From: an uncultured Collinsella sp.
GTDB lineage: Bacteria; Actinomycetota; Coriobacteriia; Coriobacteriales; Coriobacteriaceae
Direction of reading: 5' to 3'
Assembly (NCBI GenBank): GCA_900541205.1
Contig: UQIV01000004.1
Coordinates: forward strand, 1 to 64,000
Length of the DNA: 64,000 nucleotides
This document shows positions 49,316 through 56,626 of this stretch, piece after piece. Below the pieces are notes generated by a model, which did no database searches, was not told the origin of the DNA, and saw only the letters and a program-made list of their open reading frames with translations. The position numbers and the translations under genes were made by a program. The stretch's first letter is position 1. Every line of letters begins with the position of its first letter.

Positions 49316-50251
49316 ATGATCCTCACCGTTACGATGAACCCGTCTGTCGATACGCGCTATCAGCTCGATGAGCTCATTATCGACGACGTCAACCGCGTGA
49401 CGCCCGAAAAGACCGCCGGCGGCAAGGGCCTCAACGTGGCCCGTGTGCTGGGTCAGCTGGGCGACGACGTTGTGGCAACCGGTCTACTCGGCGGCCACAT
49501 GGGCGCCTACATGGCTGAGCTCATGGACGCCAACGGTATTAACAACGACTTTGTGCCCATCAAGGGCGAGACTCGAATTTGCCTCAACATTCTCCACGCC
49601 GGCAACCAGACCGAGCTGCTCGAGAGCGGCCCGACAATTGCCCCCGAGGAGCTCGATGCCTTTACCGCCAAATTTACTGAGCTTGCGGGCAAGGCCGACG
49701 TTGTCACCATTTCGGGTTCTCTGCCCCGCGGTGTCGAGGCAGACTACTATGCCAAGATCACGGGCATTGCCGAGAACGCCGGCGCCAAGGTGCTGCTCGA
49801 TACCTCGGGCGCTTCGCTCGAGGCCGCCCTTAAGTCCGAAATTAAGCCCGAGCTGGTCAAGCCTAACCTGACCGAGATCAATGGCCTTCTGGGCACGAGC
49901 TTTACCACCGACGATGTGGACGAGCTCCGTGCCGCGCTCGCCTCTGACGCCCGTTTCTCCGATATCCCCTGGGTCGTCGTGTCCATGGGCGCTGCCGGCT
50001 CCGTTGGCTTCCACAATGGCCGTGCGTTCCGCGCAAAGACGCCCGATATCCCTGCCGTTAACGCCACGGGCTCTGGTGACTCCACTATCGCAGGCTTCGC
50101 ACATGCCATCGCTGCTGGCGCAGACGACGAGACGGTGCTGCGTACCGCCAACACCTGCGGCAAGCTCAACGCCATGGATCCCATGACCGGCCATCTGGTC
50201 ATGGACCGTTGGGACGAGGTCTACAACGGCGTTGTCGTGACTGAGCTGTAA
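49316..50251 (+). CDS. lacC: PfkB-family tagatose-6-phosphate kinase / 1-phosphofructokinase (LacC-like)
   Basis: 311 aa ribokinase-fold kinase. It starts MILTVTMNPSVDTRYQLDEL, as 1-phosphofructokinase/LacC proteins do. GGKGLNVARVLGQLG is PfkB signature 1, and signature 2 with the catalytic Asp is NATGSGDSTIAGF. Context (AgaS, the deacetylase, LacG) favours phosphorylation of tagatose-6-phosphate to tagatose-1,6-bisphosphate. 1-phosphofructokinase activity is the alternative. No aldolase gene is in the window. Confidence 0.9.
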   Translation: MILTVTMNPSVDTRYQLDELIIDDVNRVTPEKTAGGKGLNVARVLGQLGDDVVATGLLGGHMGAYMAELMDANGINNDFVPIKGETRICLNILHAGNQTELLESGPTIAPEELDAFTAKFTELAGKADVVTISGSLPRGVEADYYAKITGIAENAGAKVLLDTSGASLEAALKSEIKPELVKPNLTEINGLLGTSFTTDDVDELRAALASDARFSDIPWVVVSMGAAGSVGFHNGRAFRAKTPDIPAVNATGSGDSTIAGFAHAIAAGADDETVLRTANTCGKLNAMDPMTGHLVMDRWDEVYNGVVVTEL

Positions 50252-50287
50252 GAGTTTGGGCGACGGCTCCGGCATCGCTTGCTAGCT

Positions 50288-50416
50288 CATGTTGACGACA
50301 AGTGCGGTAGCATTATGCCGGGGCGCGACGCCGACTTTGTCGTGTTCAATCCCGACCTTACCCTGGTCGAGACGTATGTGGGTGGCAACAGCGTCGGTAA
50401 CGCGTTTATCGAGTAG
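50288..50416 (+). pseudogene. Remnant of a second NagA-like deacetylase (last 43 codons)
   Basis: The frame reads HVDDKCGSIMPGRDADFVVF, then NPDLTLVETYVGGNSVGNAF-IE-stop. It is almost the same as the end of the deacetylase at 46388-47557 (HIEDKCGSIMPGRDADFVVF...). There is no start codon, ribosome site or catalytic part. It sits between lacC and the yhcH-like gene, which suggests a duplicated deacetylase was deleted here. Confidence 0.85.
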
Positions 50417-50448
50417 CCGCCAAAGGAACGATCCGAGAGGGGATTTAG

Positions 50449-50922
50449 ATGATTTACGGTGCACTGGGCGATATCGAGGAGTACCGCGGAATGCTCAAGG
50501 GCCTCGACGTGCTGATTGATTGGCTCGAGGAGAACGATCCGGCGGAGCTCGAGGTCGGCAGCCATCCGATTCTGGGCGACAAGGTCTTTGCGAACGTCAT
50601 GGCTCCTACGACGCGTCCCGAGGCCGAGGCTCACTATGAGACGCATCAGCGCTATCACGACCTGCAGATCGACATTGAGGGTCGCGAGGCCTTTAAGGTT
50701 GCCACGGGCAGCCTGACGCTGGTCCAGGAGTTTGACGAGAAGGACGACTACGATCTGGTCGATTCCGACGCCTCGATTGCCGGCGATCTTGCTGACGATA
50801 AGTTTGCGCTGTTCGTTGCCGGCGAGCCTCACATGCCCACGCTCGAGTTCCCGGGCGATGGCGCGCAGCCGGTCAAGAAGATCTGCTTTAAGCTGCTTGC
50901 AGACGCTTACTGGGAGGAGTAG
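50449..50922 (+). CDS. YhcH/YjgK/YiaL-family protein (NanQ-like, DUF386)
   Basis: 157 aa cupin-fold protein. MIYGALGDIEEYRG, HETHQRYHDLQIDIEG-like HYETHQRYHDLQIDIEGREA with the metal-binding His/Glu, FALFVAGEPHMPTLE with a further His, and a C-terminal Lys-rich KKICFKLL. E. coli YhcH (NanQ) opens the sialic-acid ring; other members are beta-galactosidase accessory subunits. Here it may act as an anomerase for a sugar in the GalNAc/galactose pathway. GAGAGGGG precedes the ATG. Confidence 0.9.
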   Translation: MIYGALGDIEEYRGMLKGLDVLIDWLEENDPAELEVGSHPILGDKVFANVMAPTTRPEAEAHYETHQRYHDLQIDIEGREAFKVATGSLTLVQEFDEKDDYDLVDSDASIAGDLADDKFALFVAGEPHMPTLEFPGDGAQPVKKICFKLLADAYWEE

Positions 50923-51082
50923 CGCACTGCTCGTGAGCTAGCGTGATTTCCCTTGGGGAACGCGTTTGAGCCCCGCTGATCGCGGTCCCCTTGGGGATTG
51001 CGGTTGGCGGGGCTTGTTGTTGAGTAGGGGAGTTGCCGACGGCGTTGTGCTTGGATTGGCGGATGCGCGCTCGAAATCGGCA

Positions 51083-51108
51083 ACAAAAAAGCCGCCCGAA
51101 GGCGGCTA
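51083..51108 (-). terminator. Terminator of tRNA-Thr (minus strand)
   Basis: On the minus strand AGCCGCC-TTCG-GGCGGCT is followed by TTTTTG, 11 bases after the tRNA 3' end. Confidence 0.9.
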
Positions 51109-51118
51109 TCTTGTGCAA

Positions 51119-51194
51119 TGGAGCCAGCGACCGGGCTCGAACCGGTGACCCCCGCTTTACGAGAGCGGTGCTCTACCAACTGAGCTACGCTGGC
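51119..51194 (-). tRNA. tRNA-Thr(CGT)
   Basis: 76 nt including an encoded CCA. Acceptor stem GCCAGCG/CGCTGGC; D-arm AGCTCAGTTGGTAGAGC; anticodon arm CCGCT-CTCGTAA-AGCGG with anticodon CGT; T-arm CCGGTTCGAGCCCGG. It reads ACG threonine codons. It sits between yhcH and the second EIIB gene and has its own terminator. tRNA genes are common integration sites, but no integrase is nearby. Confidence 0.97.
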
Positions 51195-51351
51195 GGCCAT
51201 GTGATGACGCAACTGAGGCGTCAACGGCTGTCTATGATACGGGACATCGCAAATCCGCGCAAGTGTTCTGACGGCTTTTCTCACTTTAAATGCACTAATA
51301 TTGGAGACGTGATGTCTTGCTCTTACGGGTCTCAAACAGAATGGGGTGGCG

Positions 51352-51846
51352 ATGGCTCAACCCAAGATTCTTCTCACACGCATCGATGACCGGTTTATTT
51401 ACGGGCAAGACGTTGAGCTGTGGAACGAAGTCGTGGGTTCCAACCTTGTTTTAATCGTCAACGATGAGATTGCGGCTGATTCGCGCAAGTGGGCCCCTAT
51501 GAGGGTGGCGACACCCGAGGGTGTCTGGACGCGGTTTTTCTCGGTGCAAAGGACTGTCGACATCATTCATACCGCAACGCCGCGCCAAAGGATTCTCATC
51601 ATGGTGGCGTCGCCCACGGATGCACTCGCGCTGGTTAAGGGTGGTGTGCCGATCACCAAGATCAGCATTGGCCATATGCAGGCGGGGGAGGGCAAGCACC
51701 CCATAACGCCCGCAGTCGCCGTAGACGATACGGACATCGCTGCCTTCAAAGAGCTACAAGAACTCGGCATAGAGCTAGAAATCCGTTACCTCCCCAGCTC
51801 CAATCCCGACCCCATCCAACTAGTCATTGGGGACGTTCTTAAATGA
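51352..51846 (+). CDS. Degenerate mannose-family PTS EIIB paralog (active-site His replaced by Tyr)
   Basis: 164 aa, ATG at 51352. It aligns along its length with the EIIB at 41627: LLTRIDDRFIYGQDVELW, then LIVNDEIAADSRKWAPMRVATPEGVWTRFFSVQRTVDII and LVKGGVPITKISIGHMQ. The catalytic RLVHGQ is RFIYGQ, so the phosphorylated His is Tyr, and it should not carry phosphate. No EIIC or EIID adjoins. The last eight residues (LVIGDVLK) and the stop codon lie inside the palindromic repeat that begins at 51821. It may be a decaying copy or a non-phosphorylated regulatory subunit. Confidence 0.88.
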   Translation: MAQPKILLTRIDDRFIYGQDVELWNEVVGSNLVLIVNDEIAADSRKWAPMRVATPEGVWTRFFSVQRTVDIIHTATPRQRILIMVASPTDALALVKGGVPITKISIGHMQAGEGKHPITPAVAVDDTDIAAFKELQELGIELEIRYLPSSNPDPIQLVIGDVLK

Positions 51847-52002
51847 CTAGTCAAACGGGACACCCTTGGCACTTGGGGACGTTCCTTATGTGCCGGCCTT
51901 TTAGGAACGTCCCCAAGTGTCGGCAGATTGGGACAGTCCTTCTCGCCAAACGTTAAAGACTGTCCCCAATGACTAGTCATTTAAGAACGTCCCCAATGAC
52001 TA
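51821..52002. repeat. Composite palindrome with 32-bp perfect outer arms and two inner palindromes
   Basis: Outer arm 51821-51852 (TAGTCATTGGGGACGTTCTT and on to ACTAGTC) is the exact reverse complement of 51971-52002. Inside are ACTTGGGGACGTTCC (51871-51885) with GGAACGTCCCCAAGT (51904-51918), and ATTGGGACAGTC (51927-51938) with GACTGTCCCCAAT (51958-51970). All share a GGGAC core. The left arm supplies the stop codon of the EIIB gene. Confidence 0.9.
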
Positions 52003-52008
52003 GGTAGA

Positions 52009-52040
52009 AAAACGCCCGTCGGCAGTGGTGCCGGCGGGCG
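52009..52040 (-). terminator. Terminator of galM (minus strand)
   Basis: On the minus strand GCGCCCGCCGGCA pairs with TGCCGACGGGCG around CCAC, followed by TTTTT. Confidence 0.88.
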
Positions 52041-52068
52041 CTGCTGTGCGATATGTTGCGTTGTGGGC

Positions 52069-53121
52069 TTAGTGCCTCATAAAGTGGTATTCGATCACAT
52101 TGCTGTAGGGGTGACCCGGGCCCACAATGCCCTGCGGGAACAGCGGCTGGTGCGGTGTGTCGGGGTACATCTCTGCCTCGAGGGCAAAGCCAGCGCCCCA
52201 GCCATAGTTGGCATCGTCCTTGGCGTGCTCGTCGCCCAGCCAGTTGCCGGTGTAGAGCTGCACGCCCGGGGCGGTGGTGTAGTAATCCAACTCACGACCG
52301 GTCCACATCTCCTCGACGTGCAGGGCGCGGCGCAGATTACGGCCGTACTGATAGCCATCGATGCACAGGCAGTGGTCGTAGCCGCGTGCCTGCTTAATCT
52401 GGGGATCGTCGGCCTCCATGCCAGGCGCGACGGGGCGCAGCTCACGGAAGTCAAACGGCGTGCCCTCGACCGGAGCGATCTCGCCGGTGGGGATATTCTG
52501 CTCGTTGATGGGCAGGTAGTGGGCAGCGTTGGCAACAAAGAAGTGCTCGCAGTCCATGCCGGCGTTATGGCCGGCAAGGTTAAAGTACGTGTGGTTGGTC
52601 ATGGACACGTAGGTGGCGCGGTCGCTCTCGCAACCATACTCGATGCGGAAGACGCCGGTGCGCGTAACGGTAAACACAGCCGTAAAGATTCGGTTGCCGG
52701 GCAGGCCCAGCTCGCCATCCTTAAGCGAGGTGGTCATGCGCACGGCGTTGTGAGTCTCGTCGAGCTCAACGTCCCATACGCGCTTGTGCAGGCCGTGCTC
52801 AAGATCGCTGTGTAGGTTGTTGGCGCCTTCGTTGGCCGGCATATGCCAGTCCGTGCCGGCGATGGTGATCGTGGCACCTGCAGTGCGGTTGGCCACAGGC
52901 CCGATGGTTGCGCCAAAGCAGGCGGGGTTGTCAAAGTAATCCTCGAGCTTATCGAAGCCCAGCACCACATCGCGCACGTTGCCGGGAATGTCGGGCACAT
53001 CGATACCCAGCACGGTGGCGCCATAGTCCATAATGCGAACGCAGATCTCGGGCCCGTTGAGGGTGTAACGATGAACGGGGGTACCGCACGGCGCGGTGCC
53101 GAAAAGCTCGGAAGTGATCAT
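52069..53121 (-). CDS. galM: Aldose 1-epimerase (GalM)
   Basis: 350 aa, the usual GalM length. ATG at 53121 with TTAGGAACC upstream. Marks: DYGATVLGIDVPD and FDNPACFGATIGPVANR, the catalytic His in NEGANNLHSDLEHGLHKRVWD and SMTNHTYFNLAGH, and the general acid/base Glu region in GAGFALEAEMYPDTPHQ. It equilibrates alpha and beta anomers of galactose or glucose in the cytoplasm. It is divergent from the DeoR regulator gene across 206 bp and probably shares its control. Confidence 0.95.
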   Translation of the reverse strand: MITSELFGTAPCGTPVHRYTLNGPEICVRIMDYGATVLGIDVPDIPGNVRDVVLGFDKLEDYFDNPACFGATIGPVANRTAGATITIAGTDWHMPANEGANNLHSDLEHGLHKRVWDVELDETHNAVRMTTSLKDGELGLPGNRIFTAVFTVTRTGVFRIEYGCESDRATYVSMTNHTYFNLAGHNAGMDCEHFFVANAAHYLPINEQNIPTGEIAPVEGTPFDFRELRPVAPGMEADDPQIKQARGYDHCLCIDGYQYGRNLRRALHVEEMWTGRELDYYTTAPGVQLYTGNWLGDEHAKDDANYGWGAGFALEAEMYPDTPHQPLFPQGIVGPGHPYSNVIEYHFMRH

Positions 53122-53327
53122 TTGGTTCCTAACATCGAGGTATTTCCGACAAACTGTAGCGCGAACAGGCGAGATTATCACTACACCCCACTAAAGCAGG
53201 GGGTATTTTTCTCAAAAAAGTGATGATTGGAGCTGTGCGGGCGTTCATTTTTGACGCGCGCGAGTCTGATACAATTTGTTCGTTATTGTTTGAATGATAT
53301 GCACGCATAGAACGGCGAGGATTCATC

Positions 53328-54092
53328 GTGATTAAGGCAGAGCGACAGGATAAGGTTCGTCAGCTGCTCGAAGAGCAGGGCACGGTCTCGGTCAAGGAGA
53401 TTTCGGATGCGTTAGGTGTCTCGGATATGACGATCCGCCGCGACCTCGAAGAACTTGCGAGCCTAGGCGAGATCGAGCGCGTGCACGGCGGAGCCCGCAG
53501 TGCACAGGGCCGTCCCCACGCTATGCTGCGCCATGAGTATTCGCACAGCGAAAAGCGCACCAAGCATGCCGAGGAAAAGCTGCAGATTGCGCGCCGTGCT
53601 GTGGAGCTTATCGAGGAAGGCTCGACCATCTTTTTGGGCACGGGCACTACGGTGGAGCAGATGGCCTCGATGCTGCCGGCGTTTCGCCTGCGCATTGTGA
53701 CCAATTCGCTTTCGGTGTTTAACCTGCTCGAGGCGCGCGAAGACTGCGACCTGTGCCTCGTGGGCGGTATGTACCGTCGCCGCACCGCCGCTTTTGTGGG
53801 GCCAACGGCCGAGGATACTCTGCGTGCGTTGGGTATCGATGCGGCGTTTATCGGCGCCAACGGCATTCTGGATGGCGACGTGTCTACGTCTAATATGGAT
53901 GAGGGTCGTATTCAGCAGCTCGCCTTTAGCAAGGCCGACTCGCGCTATCTGATCGCCGACTCCAGCAAGATCGGCAAGCGCGACTTCTACACCTTCTGCC
54001 GCTTGGACAATTTGGACGCCGTGGTGTGCGAGCCGGGTATCGCCGCCGAGGATCGTGTCGCCATCGAGGAACACACGCAGGTCATCTGCTAG
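53328..54092 (+). CDS. DeoR-family transcriptional regulator (LacR/GlpR-like)
   Basis: 254 aa, GTG start with GGCGAGGA upstream. The N-terminal HTH (KAERQDKVRQLLEEQGTVSVKEISDALGVSDMTIRRDL) has the DeoR signature. The C-terminal sugar-phosphate sensor (DeoRC, ~75-235) has the GTGTTVEQMASML and TNSLSVFNLL phosphate-binding loops and FIGANGI. It probably senses tagatose-6-phosphate, galactose-6-phosphate or a similar sugar phosphate. It lies between galM and the lac modules. Confidence 0.93.
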   Translation: MIKAERQDKVRQLLEEQGTVSVKEISDALGVSDMTIRRDLEELASLGEIERVHGGARSAQGRPHAMLRHEYSHSEKRTKHAEEKLQIARRAVELIEEGSTIFLGTGTTVEQMASMLPAFRLRIVTNSLSVFNLLEAREDCDLCLVGGMYRRRTAAFVGPTAEDTLRALGIDAAFIGANGILDGDVSTSNMDEGRIQQLAFSKADSRYLIADSSKIGKRDFYTFCRLDNLDAVVCEPGIAAEDRVAIEEHTQVIC

Positions 54093-54190
54093 CTAACGCT
54101 GCAGACGATACTTCTGCTCTCTGCCGGGGCGGGGATTATCGCTTCAATATGACACGCAAATGTGCTCGGGCCAAGTATTCAGCTTGTGGG

Positions 54191-54496
54191 CTAGACCAGG
54201 CGGGCGTAGTCCTGTGACTGATGAAAGATGTGGGCGATATAGATTGTTTCGTGCTCAAACTTGTAAAGACACACGTAGTTGTTGACGGGAAACGATCGGT
54301 AATTACGTGCAGCCAGCTCTTGCATGTGCGAGAGGGGACGTAGGAGCGGCTGCTCGCGAAGCGGATCAAGCTGATATTCAAACTCAGCGACAAAATTGCC
54401 TGCTGTGCGCGGATTCTTGAGGATTTGGGCAAGGTATCCGACAATACTCTCGTACTCATATCGCGCGCTTTTGAGGATTACGACGTTATAGGTCAT
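54191..54496 (-). CDS. ParE/RelE-family toxin
   Basis: 101 aa. VVILKSARYEYESIVGYLAQILKNPRTAGNFVAEFEYQLDPLRE then LAARNYRSFPVNNYVCLYKFEHETIYIAHIFHQSQDYARL matches the ParE/RelE fold (N-terminal helical pair, central Arg-Tyr strand, C-terminal HxxxDY). It overlaps the upstream antitoxin by 11 bases, as in type II toxin-antitoxin operons. Gyrase poisoning (ParE) versus mRNA cleavage (RelE) cannot be decided; the closing strand favours ParE. Confidence 0.9.
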   Translation of the reverse strand: MTYNVVILKSARYEYESIVGYLAQILKNPRTAGNFVAEFEYQLDPLREQPLLRPLSHMQELAARNYRSFPVNNYVCLYKFEHETIYIAHIFHQSQDYARLV

Positions 54497-54752
54497 ATTT
54501 GTCTCGTATCGAAGCCGCGAAGGATTCGTAATCGCTGTAGTCGCCTTGCGATATTTCGTCTTCTGCCATCATCATACGAGACAGCAGTTTTGCCTTGGCG
54601 ATTTCTTCTTGCATGAGGCGATACTGGTCGCTGCTGATGCAGTGCATGGTCTCGTAGCCGTTCTTGGTTACGGTGACGTCGCGCTCAGACTCAACAAGTG
54701 CGGTGAATGTGGCAGTGTCCTTCATGTCTCGGACGGGCACACAAGCGGACAT
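54486..54752 (-). CDS. Phd/YefM-family antitoxin
   Basis: 88 aa. ATG at 54752 with AAAGGAGGTACC upstream. The N-terminal Phd-type DNA-binding part (VPVRDMKDTATFTALVESERDVTVTKNGYETMHCIS) is followed by a flexible acidic tail that should wrap the toxin (ISQGDYSDYESFAASIRDKYDL). It is the first gene of the two-gene operon and probably represses it together with the toxin. Confidence 0.9.
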   Translation of the reverse strand: MSACVPVRDMKDTATFTALVESERDVTVTKNGYETMHCISSDQYRLMQEEIAKAKLLSRMMMAEDEISQGDYSDYESFAASIRDKYDL

Positions 54753-54820
54753 GGGTACCTCCTTTGCGTCGTGGCATAATTGTACCACGGTGTGTCCAAG
54801 CGACCGGTACCGTCGAATCG

Positions 54821-55036
54821 TCTCAATCTGTAACAGTTGGGATCGAAAAACTCGGCTAGATGTTACAGATTGAGATTAAAGGGATTGACCTGTGGCGTTT
54901 GTCTCGATCTGTAACAGTTAGACGGTCGAAAGTGGGCTACGTGTTACAGATTGAGATCTTTCAGCCCTGGTCGCCCGTTCGTCTAAATCTATAACAGTTA
55001 GGATTGAAAATCCCTGCTAGATGTTACAAATCGAGA
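54821..55036. repeat. Array of three 55-bp palindromes at ~80-bp period
   Basis: Copies at 54821-54875, 54902-54956 and 54982-55036. Each has a 15-bp arm TCTCRATCTGTAACA and its complement TGTTACAGATYGAGA around a 25-nt loop (GTTxGG...GGCTAGA). The arms of the first copy are perfect complements. Two further copies lie at 59715-59849, on the other side of the first lac module. Confidence 0.85.
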
Positions 55037-55059
55037 CAAACGGCCTGCACGGGCCGAGC

Positions 55060-55106
55060 AAAAAAATAGGCCGCATGCGAACCCGTGGAGGGATTCGCAT
55101 GCGGCC
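55060..55106 (-). terminator. Terminator of the first lacG-like gene (minus strand)
   Basis: On the minus strand GGCCGCATGCGAA pairs with TTCGCATGCGGCC and is followed by TATTTTTTTG. Confidence 0.92.
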
Positions 55107-55128
55107 GACAGGGGGTATGCGGCAAAAG

Positions 55129-56550
55129 TTAGGCCATAAGCAGGCCGGTCTCCGAGACGTTCTTGTACCAGTACGCGCTCGCCTTGGGATAGCGCTTCTG
55201 GGTCTCAAAGTCGATGTAGAACAGGCCATAGCGCTTGTTATAGCCGTTGGTCCAGGAGAACTGGTCCTGCAGCGACCACACGAAGTAACCGTCGACGTTC
55301 ACGCCGCCGTCGATTGCCTTGAGAATCCATGCGAGATGCTGACGCATGTAGTCGATGCGAGGGGCGTCGTCGATAAAGCCGTCCTCAAAGTCGTCCTTAT
55401 AGCCCATGCCGTTCTCGGTGATGTAGATCTTCTTGTAGTTGGGGTAATCGTTCTTAATGCGGAGCAGCAGGTCGTAGAGACCCTCGGGATAGATAATCCA
55501 GTCCCAATCGGTGGTGGGTACGCCTTTGCGCACGCATGACTCGCCCACGCCCTTGAGGAACCAGCGCGAGGAGCCCTTGTCGCCGGTGCCATTGTGGTTG
55601 ATGTCGTTTTCGCCCTCGGCGGCACGCAGGAACTGGCACTTGTAGGTGTTGACGCCCAGGCAATCGTTGTAGGGGAGCGCGGCGGTCAGCGCGGCGATGT
55701 CCTCGTCGCGGACGTCGAGCTCGCCGCCGGCGATATGGGCCAGCTTGGTCGCAGCCTCCATGGTGTCGGCTGCATAGTGGCCGCGGAAGGTGGCGTCGAG
55801 TACCCAGCGGTTGTTGATGACGTCGGCCATGCGAGCTGCCTCGCAGTCGGCGGCGTTGTTGGGATCGAGGGGATACTTGGGCTCCAGGTTCTGGACAATG
55901 CCGATCTCACCCTCAAAGCCGCCCTCATGGAAGGCGACGACGGCCTTGGCGTGGGCCACCATCATGTTGTGCATGAGCTGGAAGGCCTTGTCCAGGCGAT
56001 ACTTCTCGCCGTGCGGCCAGTTGCCGACGATAAAGCTGCCCTCGGCGGTTGCGGGAATCTCGTTAAACGTGAACCAGTGCTTGACCTCGGTGAACTCGGC
56101 AAAGCAGAACTTGGCGTACTCGACAAAGGCGTCGATCGTCGTGCGCGTCAGGAAGCCCTCGCCGCCGTCCTGGTAAAAGGCCTCGGGCGTATCAAAGTGA
56201 TCGAGCGTGACATAGGGGATAACGCCGGCTTTGTTGCAGGTGGCGAAAAGCTCATGATAGAAGGCGACACCCTCGTGGTTGATCTCGCCAGTGCCGTTGG
56301 GGAAGATGCGGCTCCAAGCGATGGAGACGCGGATACCGTTGATGCCGAAGCGCTGGCACAGGTCGATATCGACCGGGTACTTGTTGTAGAAATCGCTTGC
56401 GGGATCGGGGGAGAAGCGACCCTGAGCTGCCAGGAAATCGTCCCAGGGCACTTTGCCCTTGCCGTGCGTGCGGGTCTCGCCCTCAACCTGGTAAGCGGCG
56501 GTGGCGCCGCCAAACACAAAGCCGTCGGGGAACTGCATGGGGTTGGTCAT
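55129..56550 (-). CDS. lacG: 6-phospho-beta-galactosidase (LacG-like, GH1)
   Basis: 473 aa cytoplasmic GH1 enzyme. Acid/base E164 in FTFNEI (NEI, as in LacG, not the usual NEP) and nucleophile E379 in TENG. FVFGGATAAYQVEGETRTHGKGKVPWDD and the WSLQDQFSWTNGYNKRYGLFYIDF end follow Lactobacillus/Staphylococcus LacG closely. It splits lactose-6-phosphate into galactose-6-phosphate and glucose. GAAAGGATGACTC precedes the ATG. It is downstream of the LacE-like gene on the same strand. LacAB isomerase and LacD aldolase are not in the window. Confidence 0.93.
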   Translation of the reverse strand: MTNPMQFPDGFVFGGATAAYQVEGETRTHGKGKVPWDDFLAAQGRFSPDPASDFYNKYPVDIDLCQRFGINGIRVSIAWSRIFPNGTGEINHEGVAFYHELFATCNKAGVIPYVTLDHFDTPEAFYQDGGEGFLTRTTIDAFVEYAKFCFAEFTEVKHWFTFNEIPATAEGSFIVGNWPHGEKYRLDKAFQLMHNMMVAHAKAVVAFHEGGFEGEIGIVQNLEPKYPLDPNNAADCEAARMADVINNRWVLDATFRGHYAADTMEAATKLAHIAGGELDVRDEDIAALTAALPYNDCLGVNTYKCQFLRAAEGENDINHNGTGDKGSSRWFLKGVGESCVRKGVPTTDWDWIIYPEGLYDLLLRIKNDYPNYKKIYITENGMGYKDDFEDGFIDDAPRIDYMRQHLAWILKAIDGGVNVDGYFVWSLQDQFSWTNGYNKRYGLFYIDFETQKRYPKASAYWYKNVSETGLLMA

Positions 56551-56626
56551 GAGTCATCCTTTCTGTGGGATTCGAATAGGGAGAGGTGCCCGAACTGGGG
56601 ATCCGGGCACCAACAGAGGGAGGAAC

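Noticed and set aside
51119..51194. tRNA-Thr as the attachment site of an integrated element
   Set aside because: No integrase gene, no direct repeat of the tRNA 3' end nearby, and the flanking genes are ordinary sugar genes.
54821..55036. CRISPR-like array of regularly spaced repeats
   Set aside because: The repeated units are full 55-bp palindromes with varying loops, only three per array, with ~25-bp gaps and no cas genes; this is a palindromic repeat array.
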